From: Chiua virens
Taxonomy: Eukaryota > Basidiomycota > Agaricomycetes > Boletales > Boletaceae
Length of the DNA stretch: 64,000 nt
Reading direction: 5' to 3'
Assembly: GCA_019787685.1 (NCBI GenBank)
Contig: JAHNUO010000016.1
Location: forward strand, 496,001 to 560,000
This document shows positions 12,755 through 23,359 of this stretch, in pieces. The notes below the pieces were generated by a model. The model did not search any database. It saw nothing but the letters and a program-made list of their open reading frames with translations, and was not told the origin of the DNA. The position numbers and the translations under genes were made by a program. Numbering within the stretch: the stretch's first letter is position 1; the number at the start of each line of letters is the position of its first letter.

Positions 12755-14521
12755 ATGAATTGCAACGGTTTCCAACATACCCATCCATGTCCATTGTATT
12801 CTATATTCTTGTCCCCGCATCAAACTAGGATCCCACTCAATTGTCATGTAAACCCAGCATCCCCATATGTATTTCCAACCAATCTTTGTACCCCTCGCCC
12901 TATGTGAATATTCAAATTGTTGTTATGACAGGAACCACATTGTCCCATTTAGAGTCGCCGTCGCCACGCAGCAAGATGGCGTTTTGTCCGCGGACCCGCC
13001 ATGCGGCACCATTTGACAATCCACCGAGAAAGGATTAGCGTCGGTCTCTTGAAAGGCGCGTGAGTCCCTTGACTCCTATCCGTCAGGTCAGACAACTGTC
13101 TCTCAATTGGTAGGAAAATACCGCCGCGTCCAATGTCATTGTCACCGGTGACATCGTATCAGTCATCATGCATCATGCATGATCAGATGCCGCGCCGCAA
13201 TCTGTCAGCGTGTCACGCTGTCAATCTGGTGAAGTTGACGTGCGCCGGTACCTTGGCGGGCTCCCGTCCGTATCTGATTCGAGGGCGGACATCGTTGGTA
13301 CCTGGAAATGGCAGTCCGAAGAGAAACGCGCCCCTCAAAGGCGGGATATATCTGCCAAGAATTCGCTGATCCAACTCGTCGCTGACGTTCACGGTATGTC
13401 GACCGCATGAGTGCTCACCGTCCGACGTGCCGACGGCAAGTAGCGCCTTTCAAGTGACACTTCGCACCCTGACCCCGCAGTGGGCCGCCGTGACAGGGTC
13501 TGCGGAGCGGTCCCGTGATCATCGTGTCATCATGACAATAACAATGCACGTTTGAAATCTAAACTGTTAGGCCGCCCTTGCCAGCGGTCTGGTGACATCC
13601 TGTGCTCGCGTCTTGGGGCGCTTGGCCGCTCGCCTTTCGGTCAGTTCTGCATAAACCGAGACAATCCGGTTTTTCGCGCGACATTGGCCGTCGAGACTTG
13701 ACATGGAAGCCTCGGAAAAAAAAAATGAAACAAAAAGTCGAGATAAGTCAATGACATGGGTATGAACTTTGGCGCACGAGTCGGATGCACACGTGCAACA
13801 CGATGATTCGATATAGACATACACGCCAGAGCCAAGTACCGGATGCCATCGACGATGATCAAGACAGGGACGATCAGCCCCCTTGCGACGTGCCATTCTT
13901 CGTTCCCGCCTCCCCGCCCGAGATCCAGAATGAACACCCGAATCGTACGCTTGGCGTGCGCAGCTTGCCATCTCTCCCAGAGATGATCAAAAAGCGATGA
14001 CGTGCCAGGAATGGTCACATTGTCGGTATTCTTTGTTAGAACCTTTTTTTGCTGATTTTTGTGCTTGTGTTTCCATATCGCATTCTGAGCGCGTTCGGAA
14101 CCCACGCGTCGAGCGCAGGATTTTTTTTTTTTTTTTGCAACCTCGTTGTCGCCGCAGTGGTGGAGGAAAGGAAGACAAAAACAAAACAGAAAAAAAAGAA
14201 GAGATCGGCTTCTAATTCGAGGGTCGTTCGGCTCGGTATCGCCTTATCTCCTGACCCGTTTCCTAGCCGGACGGGAAATTCAGAACAGATAGAAGCGAGC
14301 CAAAAAGACGCAACACAAGCCTGGAGTGTGAGTTCAGATCGCGCGTCGGACCGGGTCCTGCAAGTGCCACGAATAAACCCCACTTGGATGGCAGATCGTT
14401 CTGATGAAAAACAAAACAAAAACAAGATCGATACCTATGAACGAACAAACAGAGGAAAAAGAAAAGGTTCTGGAGACGAAATGTAATACACATACTACTA
14501 CATAATGCCTGCGCGCCTCGC
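12755..14521. other. Intergenic region between convergent genes
   Basis: About 1.8 kb between the stop of the transaldolase-like gene (plus) and the stop of the permease (minus). It should contain both 3' UTRs. Open frames at 13567-14105 (minus) and 14049-14486 (plus) are biased in composition but have no recognisable domain. A run of T bases lies at about 14119-14136. I see no RNA gene or element. Confidence 0.5.
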
Positions 14522-16874
14522 TCATACCATGTCCCAGAAACGCTGCCATCGTGACTGCGGACCACCCAACTTTTCACTCGCCAAAAACGCCTCTTCCTCG
14601 TCATCAATCTCTTGTTTTCCGGTGATAAGATCTACTTCGGCAGCGGGGACGGCGCTAGTCCGGAAGTAAACTTTGTATCCCACCCATAAGATGATGAAAA
14701 TGGGAATCGGGATGTAGGCACTGCATGACATGATAGGCAGCTGTCAATAACTTGATGAAAACGCGGAAATGAGCATGAGGAATTGATGGAAGGTTCGCAT
14801 TTTCTTCTCTTTCCTTTTAGAAAGAGTGGCACTCACGTGATGAAAGAAGAGGACGTAAATGGCAAGAACGCGCTGAACCCTTGGGAAGCGGTTCTCGATT
14901 ATTACGGCACAACATTAAGCAATATTTGGTAGCGGCTCCCAGGCTTACCGTTGAATAGTCAGGACTAGCCCTGTAAAGCAGAGTGCAAACCAGGATCCAA
15001 ATGGTTGTAACTGGCGCCTTGTAGGGCAGGGTGTTACGATCAACCCCCTGTGCCTTCAGTGCGCGCATGAACGCACTGTGCCGCCAAGGTCAGCTCCTGA
15101 CAGCACGCCTATCGTGGCGGAACTGACATGTGTGTGTACGAGATGCACATCCACGTAATCCCCCCGAAGCTTGCAATTAGGTTCGAAAACCAGCCAAACG
15201 CTGGATATGAATCGCAAGGAACATCATTGAGCGGAGATCGTGTGGAAATAATTAAACCTTGGTCACTCACCGATCGAATTGGACGAGCTCGCATTCAGAA
15301 ACGTAAGGAAGCAAACCAGTGTATTTAGCAACAAGGCTGGCCAGGGAACACCCCATCTGTTTACCTTGGCAAAGATTCGTGGGCCTTGCGCTCCACAGCG
15401 AGGCCGTATAAAGTCCTTGATCCGATGTATAGATCTGAGTTCGAGGCGCTGAGCACAAAGATCAAGACGACAGCATTGATGACATGATTGATAACGCGAA
15501 TCCCTGCCAACGTTGTGGCTGCTGGGAATAAGATGTAGGCGGTTGTGTGGGCACAGCTTACGCACCCACAACGAAAGGGGACGCAGCGGCCCCAGCTTTT
15601 GATGCGTTGGCAACAAATAACGTCTCAGGAACAGTCAGCCAGGTGAATCTGAGGGTTTCCTACAGGTGCTCACGTTATTTGTACTCGGAACCGTCAAGCT
15701 GATCACGAAAGTCCCTCCGATATAGAACACGACTATGCGAACGAAAGTCCTTCTGATGGCTTTCGGCACATTTTTCCTCGGGTTTTGAGTTTCGCCAACG
15801 GTGACTCCTATCAGCTCTGTTCCAATGTAAGAGAACAGGGCCGTCGTCAGGGTACTCCAGAACCCGAGGAATTGGGACAACTGCTTGTTGTGAACTTGAC
15901 TGATGAGGTAGTAGCCCAAGGGTCCGTTGGGAGGGTTCCAGTACCTAAACCCGATACGATCGTGCTGAGGATTTCCGCCAAGGTCGATAATCAATCCCAT
16001 CAGGATCAATCCTACTAGGGCGATAACCTTGATACTGCAAAACCAAAATTCAAACTCTCCAAAGACACGTATTCCCAGCATATTGATGGAGAAAACTAAC
16101 GGACTCAATGAGGCCCTGATCAATGTCGAGAGATTACGACTCTCACTGAAAGTGATGTAAACCACTAAGGGAAGCCGTTAATCGATGGGAATCAGCATTC
16201 AACTTGTGACAAGACTCACCCATCCAAACTTCAATGGGCACAGAGAGCGTCCAGTACTGAACCACCGCACCAGCAGCGTTGACGTTGTTAGTCGTCTGAA
16301 TGAAATACTTGAATAGATAGTTATATCCTAGTGCAAAACCAAAAGCTGGGTCGACATAACGAGTGGCATAACCAGCGAAACCTTTCTTATGCGGAAGGTA
16401 GGCACCCATTTCTCCCAGCGCGATCATGACCAGATAACAGACAAAGCCCATGAAAGAGTAGCCAAACCAAAGACCAAGTGGTCCTCCTCTCACAAGAGCG
16501 GTACCTGAACCGATGATAAGACCAGTACCCAAAGAGCCCCCCAGCTGATAACCCGGTCGATGTAAGTAGAGATCTGCGATGAAGTTGACGCACCGTAATC
16601 ATGGAGACGTGCCTCGCCTTCAGACCGCGGTGAAGAGATTTTTCTTCATTCGGGTCAACAAGGATAGATTTGTCCCGACCACAGTGCCTGGAAGAATGGG
16701 ATATTTCCTTGGACTGCTGCATGGGGGGAAAAAGGAGGAAACTGAGGCTTCAATGCAGGGCGAAGGCAGCCCCTTGATAAGCCCCAAGTCATGAGAAACC
16801 GTCCGACGCTTCAGGATCACTTTCAGTGTTTCTTGCGCTTCCTGGTTGGCCAAGGTTTTCTCATCCACGTCCAA
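14522..16874 (-). CDS. Amino-acid permease, yeast AAT family (APC superfamily)
   Basis: A plasma-membrane proton-coupled amino-acid transporter. Reading the minus strand, the N-terminal cytosolic part ends in KARHVSMI, followed across an intron by LGGSLGTGLIIGSGTAL (the canonical MIALGG..GTGL first helix). Then come GEMGAYLPHKKGFAGYATRYVDPAFGFALGYNY (given here in part), a helix with FWFCSIKVIALVGLI, the WSTLTTALFSYIGTELIGVTVGE segment with its conserved FSY.G.E motif, the usual NPRKNVPKAIRRTF loop, and a last membrane helix AYIPIPIFIILWVGYK with an acidic tail. Many short introns separate these blocks. No ATG opens the first recognised block at 16874 (that codon is TTG just after an acceptor-like TTATTTAG), so a short 5' exon probably lies within 16880-17000. 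It is divergent from the PHO13-type gene. Confidence 0.87.
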
Positions 16875-17229
16875 CTAAATAAAGCGACGAGGTGAGAGAT
16901 AAACGAGGGTGCCTGTCGTCGCAGTGAACCTCAGGTGACCCCGAGCAACTCGATAACGGAAGCTGTATGACCCAGTTTCTCATAAGGCTGTTGGTTCAAG
17001 AGAACAGCGGAACGGTTCTATCGTATGAATACTGGCGAGTGTCTGTAACAAAAGTTGAACTTTGTCTCGTGACACGGAGTGAAGAAGCTGACTTCGGAAA
17101 GACCTGATACGGAAAGCGTAGTGGTCCGTCTTCCCGGAATTCCGACGCTTCCGAAACTTCTCATCGACTTAGACCTTCTGACTCTGAGCCTTGCCAGCTC
17201 ACTCGATATCCACTAGACAGATATACCCA
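16875..17229. promoter_or_regulatory. Shared divergent promoter region
   Basis: About 350 bp separate the 5' ends of the minus-strand permease and the plus-strand phosphatase, so both promoters must lie here. The permease's missing first exon probably also lies here. No single motif stands out enough to name a factor. Confidence 0.5.
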
Positions 17230-18474
17230 ATGGCTACCCAACTATCTTCCAAGGAGGACTACGAATCGTTGTTAGACAAGTACGACACATGGATGTTCGA
17301 TTGTGATGGCGTCCTATGGCACGGAGATCGCCCTATTGATGGTGCCGTCCAAGTGCTGGATGTCTTGCGGAAGCGAGGCAAGCATCATCATCACCCTTTC
17401 TTGGTAATATGCGTACTGAGCTTTCCAGGCAAACGTCTTCTTTTTGTAACGAACAATGCGAGCAAGTCTCGGAAGAGTTACAAGGGCAAGTTTGACGAGC
17501 TCGGGATACAAGCCGAAGTGGTGAGACACCCATTCCGAACCCAAGCGGTTCGATTTGCTGCTCGGCCTCTGACCATTCAAGTGATGTAGGACGAAATCTA
17601 CGGATCTGCATATGCGGCAGCCGTGTACGTCTCATCCGTGATGAAACTCCCAAAGGATAAGAAAGTGTACGTGATCGGGATGTCCGGGATGGAAGAGGAG
17701 TTGAGAGAAGAAGGCATTTCTTTCCTTGGAGGAACGGTACGTCTCACACGTCCCCGGGGGTTCGATGATACATTGTTCACGGCACCTGGCACTAGGACCC
17801 AGCGGACAACACCCTCGAACCATTCAGTCTGGAAAATTTCACACTCGACCCGGACGTCGCCGCTGTTGTGTGCGGTCTCGATGTGAAGATCAACTATACA
17901 AAGCTCTCAAAGGCTTTTCAATACCTCACGCGCAACCCTGGTTGCCAATTCCTCGTTACGAATGACGATAGCACGTATCCCAGTGCGCACGGGTTACTCC
18001 CTGGAGCTGGTTCCATTAGCGCCCCTCTCCGTTTCGCATTGGAGAGGGATCCTATCAGTCTCGGCAAACCCGCGAAGACAATGTTGGACTGCATCCGGGC
18101 AAAGTAATTCACCAGTCAAATCCAATTCAGAGTAACTTGCTTACAAGACTCTGGCCAGAGTTGATTACGATCCGGCGCGCACCATCATGGTCGGTGACCG
18201 TTTGAACACCGATATACTTTTTGGGCAAGCGGGAGGCCTCGCAACGCTCCTCGTTCTGACAGGTACGTGATCATAGATCGTATCTGGAATGACGATGATA
18301 CCATCATAACTAGGGATAACGTCCAAGGAAGAAATTACCGGACCCCGTGCTTCGTCGATTGTTCCGAAATACGTCACCGAGTCGATAGGTGACCTCCGTG
18401 CATTGATGTCAAACTTGATCACAGAATGCACCCTAGAAGTATATATCACCCGTCAATTAACTGAAAGGGATTAA
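17230..18474 (+). CDS. PHO13: HAD-superfamily phosphatase, PHO13 / phosphoglycolate phosphatase type
   Basis: A cytosolic haloacid-dehalogenase phosphatase that removes phosphate from small metabolites such as 2-phosphoglycolate and side products of glycolysis. Motif I is [10 protein letters not shown] (residues 20-29; nucleophile Asp then Asp, as in the DxDGVL signature). Motif II is [12 protein letters not shown], and motifs III/IV are GKPAKTM and [13 protein letters not shown]. The C2 cap lies between them ([20 protein letters not shown]). Exons 17230-17377, 17429-17520, 17590-17736, 17796-18103, 18159-18262 and 18314-18474 give 319 residues, close to the usual length of about 310. The ATG at 17230 is in good context (ACCCAATGG). 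Intron 1 works as GC-AG (GCAAGC at 17378, 51 nt). The stop TAA (18472-18474) overlaps the stop of the opposing PIG-F gene. Confidence 0.92.
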
Positions 18475-19555
18475 CTACTCTTTTGTTTCAATGCTTGTGC
18501 TTCGATATTCTCCCTAGCTAACCACTCGGCGGTGCTGAGGGTGAGCGCCAAAAGTGCACCTACGATGTAACCCCCGAGACTCCCGAAGAGGGGCGTCAAA
18601 GGCCAAGCCTATAAATGATGAGGTGGGGTTTGAGAAAAAGAGTAGTGTGTTCGTTCACACCTGCCAAGGACGTTCCCAGTCCAATGCGATAGGGATAGCG
18701 CCAAGCCAGCCGCCAATAAATGTCCCAGCAGCTGGGTACACCATCGCAAATTCAATTGCATTCCTTGGTCTAAAGGAGGGTTTATCATGGTAGAATGTCC
18801 TCAAATTTCTCTACTTACGATAGTCCAGCAAAGAGCCTTGTCCATGTCAGTCTGCTGATCAATGACTGGAGTGTCGGAAGCTAAGGAGGGGAGTCCAAGC
18901 ACGAATGCAGGCGTAAAGGCAGTGAGGAGGGCAATCACGAAGGCCAGCAGCGCCGTCTCCAGGACATGACTTTGCATGGATCAACGAGGGTAGGCCAATG
19001 GAGTACACATGGACTCACGTTACAAGCGGAGCGCCAAAGACGACGAGTACGACGTGCGTCGCCAAGGCGGCACACAAGGTGAATGCGCTCGCATCCTTCA
19101 ACCTCTGAGCATATGAGTGAATGAGTGAATATGGCCGTTGGATGTGTGTGCGCACCGTGAATTGCAGACCGTTGAACCGGACGCGCTCAAACTTGACCTC
19201 GACCTCACTCCCTTTGGCTGACTGCTCGAAAGACCACCTGCGCAACCAGTTCGCCCACCACACTTCCAGGAGCGTGAGCCCGGCAGTAATCCAGCCCAAC
19301 GTTAACGACGCGTCCGCGGTCAACGCCTCCATGAAATCAGATTGCGGTCTGTCCGTCTCCCGAGTTGCAAGGGGAACGAAAACATGGGTCATCTGCGGTA
19401 GATAGAGGGCGGTAAATCCGACAAGAGTCAAGTGTACGCCCAGAACGGAGGTATATTGAGCGAGAGGAAAACGGTCCTGGGCGACCACGGTGGTCCGGTT
19501 GCGCTGGCGCAGTTTTGGCGGACTTGACCGTTGTGGGCTTGCTGGTGCGTGGCAT
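18471..19555 (-). CDS. GPI11: PIG-F/Gpi11 family protein of GPI-anchor synthesis
   Basis: PIG-F (yeast Gpi11) is a multi-span ER membrane protein that supports the enzymes adding ethanolamine phosphate to GPI anchors. Signature near the C-terminus: YPAAGTFIGGWLGAIP followed by LDWERPWQAWPLTPLFGSLGG, typical of the family. Hydrophobic helices earlier include SVLGVHLTLVGFTALYL and FVIALLTAFTPAFVLGL. Minus-strand exons are 19555-19529, 19476-19156, 19104-19019, 18969 to about 18819, about 18769-18661 and 18608-18471. The first intron is 52 nt (donor GTCAAG). One junction, near 18819-18769, is off by one base in my model and needs a transcript to settle. The last codon TAA is the complement of 18471-18473, so it ends inside the stop codon of the convergent phosphatase gene. 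Confidence 0.85.
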
Positions 19556-19645
19556 GCGCGCGCGCTTAGAAGGCGAACAGGGAGGTTTTTACTGAACCGA
19601 ACGACGCCAAGCCTAGGTGTGAAGCTTCAAGTTATCCGCTCGTCG

Positions 19646-22135
19646 ATGTCAATCTGGACGAACTCACGCCTGTTTCGCTTCGTGTTGTCACTTGTTCGTC
19701 GCTTCCGCCTGTCCGTGGGACGCATCACATCCGCATTACGGTCTTGGTTCGCTTCGTTATGGACGTCAATTCTGACATGTGCACGACGCATTGGCCAACC
19801 TCAGATCCGGCTGCATGCCAGCGACGTCCCTGCTGCGGTGGATAACAGCCACTTTGCGGAACATGTACCAATGCAAGACGAGCGCAGTGGGACCCTCGCA
19901 GTTCAAGCTCTGCCAGTGGCCGGGCAGCATCATGATGCTACTCACTGGCAGGACGTATTACCCGAATACCAAGCCCGCTTTTCAGGCCATCAATTTGCAT
20001 TCCAACGACTCCCTGCGACCCCTGAGAAGGCATCACAGCGCTATCAGCATAAAAGAGTCGGGTAGGGATCACAGGGGTTGTTTCAACACCACTCTCACCC
20101 TCTCATTCTGGACAGTCGGCGACCCGACCTTGCTCCTCTCAACATTCAACCCGGACGAAAGGAACTCTTGGCTGTGTCAGTCTATCCCCCCAAACTCGCA
20201 TGCCTGCTAATAGCTTCGCGAATTTAGATCAACACTCCTAGTGGTTGGAGTCGACATGTTCACCCAGAAGGCAACGTTTTATTTTATCACCAAGAATTGG
20301 TACGTTGATCTTGCTGGCGCGTCATACTGTTGATGAGAACCCCTTTGCAAAGCGCATATTCACGGAGAGCAACATCTATGATCCCAACACAGAAAGGGAA
20401 CTCCTTTACTGCGCCACTCAACTCATCCAGCAAGCGATCAACATGCAAGATGATACCTTGCATGAGTTGACAGAACTCGTCTTGATTGCGAATGGTCGAG
20501 ATTGGTTCTATTACTTCGTCGATCACAAACACCGTCTTCTGTTTTGGGTAGATCTGATGAGTGTGACCGACTTCAGCACCCATTTGCAGGGCATTTCTCA
20601 ACATAGCCACATCAGTATGTTCGATATTCTTTGTGTTCTCTCACTGACGAGCTTGCAGGATATTTGATCGAGTCGTTTTACTGGTGTGCTTTTTCTTGTG
20701 ATTGACTGGGTATGGCGCTGCTTGTCATGATCTTTTTTTGCGTTGACTCCACCTACAGTTTAACGCTAACTGCGGAATCCAGGATGCATTGTGAATTCTA
20801 TCCCCACTGATCGTACACTTCCCAATGGTATCTTCGAAGACCTCAGAGGGATGCTCAATTATGCCAAAACCGGTACGTCTACGCTTATCTAATAACTGTG
20901 ACAGTCCGTTCTTATGATTCGTGTTAGATATGATGACCGCTGATTCTTCCTCGAGTCCATTTGCGCAAGACGAGCTAATTGCAATATCGGATCTTATCAA
21001 CTCACTCAAGGGTATGTAGACACTCTTGTCTTTATGTATCGCTGACCTTTGTCGAAGACGATAAAACGATCAACAACCCGTACAGTATATGGGTCATTGG
21101 TACGAGTACTTACTATGTTTTGACGCCATACTGATTTGGTGTGAAGCACGATTAATGACGTATTTTAGTGGGTGTCACTCTATCTATCCGAGTGGCTGGC
21201 GTTATTGACGTGACCTAGCGGAAAACCAGTTCCTCAACTTTTGTGGTCAACCATGTGCACGTTTGGATGCGGATGAACCTTTGTTCGAGTCACCCAAATG
21301 GAATTGTCGTCCTCTGTTCAGAATTATCAATGTGCTTCTACTCGGATCGCCGAATGAACACGCTCACCGCTTGCACCGTGTTTGGGTTGACAGCATGATT
21401 ATCCAGCCCCGTTGGAAGGATTTCGTCAGCAGACTCACGGCTGAGTTGGGCCGGTATACCATCTTCGTGAGTTTTCTCTTGCCTTGCGTGATGTATACCT
21501 CTTTACGGCTTGTAGTCTACAGTGATGCTCGCTGTAGACTTTAGTTTCCTCGCCGTCCCTGGCGTTGTCGATCCAAATTCGCACGCAAAGCCGATCCAAT
21601 TGTCATCTATTGTTCCATCGTTGCCACCATCGCCTCTATCATGTTTTCGTTTAGCTTGTTGAACGTGTATAGCAATCCAGGATTGATGGGTGCTGGTCCT
21701 GCGGTACGTCTCCGTGCTAACGATCACGTTCACTCTGGAGGTTCACGATGATCGTTACAGGCAGGCGTCTTGCGGGCGCTCACCCAAGCGAGGTCGGGCA
21801 TGGCGTGTCTTGCGATCACGCACAGTCTCCCAATGGCCAGCCTCATATGGTCGTACGTCATTTAGCCGGTCGTGTTCATTCACCTTCACTCACATGGCTG
21901 CAGAATCGCCCTCTTCTCTACAGCCCTAGCGATACAGCTCTTCAGTCCGAAACAACTCGCCACCATCGTGACCCTCGGTACTGAATGTTTCATTATCGTT
22001 GTGCTGGCGATGATCAGCAGTTTTGTGACGGGGATGTTTTATGAGCACGGTGATACGGGTGAGGTAGACACTTTCGAGGAAATGCCACCCCCTCCTCCTT
22101 CTGGGAAAGCCGGTGATCCAGAGCTGGGGAATTGA
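19646..22135 (+). pseudogene. WW-like/transmembrane family gene, copy A (disrupted)
   Basis: A family I know from mushroom genomes as uncharacterised proteins with a WW-like motif and C-terminal membrane helices. The N-terminus (MSIWTNSRLF at 19646) shares its frame with copy B at 47493. A WW-like piece (GWSRHVHPEGNVLFYHQEL) is encoded near 20240-20300, then NIYDPNTERELLYCATQL and DWFYYFVDHKHRLLFWVD, a globular middle part (HRVWVDSMIIQPRWKDFV), and helices ending with ALFSTALAIQLFSPKQLATIVTLG. Aligning by eye with copy B shows a one-base insertion near 20800-20815 (a stop appears after the tyrosine-proline codons) and a one-base deletion near 21212-21220. It is therefore probably not translated in full. 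It begins less than 100 bp from the PIG-F start, head to head. Confidence 0.7.
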
Positions 22136-23359
22136 TGTGTCGATCTACGATTTGATGTACATCGTTGAGACATGCCCCGAGGAACTGGATTCACATCATT
22201 TTATCGTCATGATATGTCGGGCCTTGATAGGCACGGGTATATTGTTTCTCACTTGGCGATTTCCCGTGGCCCAACAGATATTTGAACATGACGAGAATGA
22301 CTGCTTACTGTCAAAATATTGCCGAACTAGATCGCCCTGTACCAGCTTCAGGTCAGTGTCATCATGTCAAGAAGAGAAACATGAAGTGCAAAGACGGAAA
22401 CTACCTGACGGGTGATTCAAACAGTGAAATCAACCGTACTCTCGTCTCCTCTCGGCGGAATGTTGAGCTCGCGCCCCAGCAGTCTCGGGGCGGGCCCGGG
22501 ATCAATTGCCAATATAATCTCAGTAGTCACACTGTCGCGTCCAGCTCCGGCGCTGCGATGCTTGAGGAAATGTATTCCGCCACGTAGGAAGTGAATCTCC
22601 TTCAGTTGCCAACGTATCTTCGACAATTATGCATGTCTTCGAGATAGTACAAGCAATCGATCATATTAATATCTTCACCGAACATACTATATGTCAACGG
22701 TGCCGCATACAGAGCGGGGATCAAAGCCCAGGATCCACCTATGAGTGATTGCCAGCTCTCAGGTATTGAAGCTGTGATTCGCATGATGAACTTGCGATCC
22801 GTGCCACCACGATTCGTCTGTCGTATCGAACTTAAAAGGGACATTCGTAACATCATTGACTCACCTGCCAGGCTGGCCTTTCGCGCCTAAGGATTTGAAT
22901 GGCATTTTGGACGAAATATTGCGGTTTCTGTGGATTTTGTCCCCAAGTCCATCTCGTATAAGTGGAACGCATTCATATCCTAACGCCGGAACGACTACCA
23001 TCTGGCCAACGTGTGTAGGAGTGCGGACTCTTGTTATTATAAGGCAGTGCAAGCAGCAGGGCGGTGTGCGCTGGTTTGAGAGGTCCTATGATGTATGTTG
23101 TGTAGTAAGGTTCTGGGTTTGCCTAGCGAATGATGTAGTGATCGTCAACCGAGTGCTATGGCAGGCAGCTACACGTCCCATGGCAACTTCCTGGAAACGA
23201 TCATGGGTTCACTGCACATGTTGTGACACCCACAGGGAACCCGAGTAAGAATAAGCGCCAAAGGCACGACTCGGAGGCGCCTGCAGAAATTAAAAACGCG
23301 TTTACATTGCGGCTTTGCACTTGACACTTGGAGCCTTGTGTTGTATAGCACCGGCAAGA
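22136..23359. other. Spacer before WD40 gene A
   Basis: No intact gene. From about 22860 the sequence resembles the upstream regions of the other WD40 copies (a 'gattttg..cc..aag' block, then 'gcgctggtttgagaggt' near 23068), so this part is probably the common WD40 promoter. The part 22136-22860 has short open frames with no family resemblance. Confidence 0.5.

Noticed and set aside
13567..14105. Minus-strand frames in the gap before the permease
   Set aside because: No recognisable motif, overlapping frames on both strands and a T-run; probably 3' flank.
22136..23359. Possible NACHT or other NLR module upstream of WD40 gene A
   Set aside because: No P-loop or NTPase motif in any frame. The WD40 genes start with their own short first exon and promoter.
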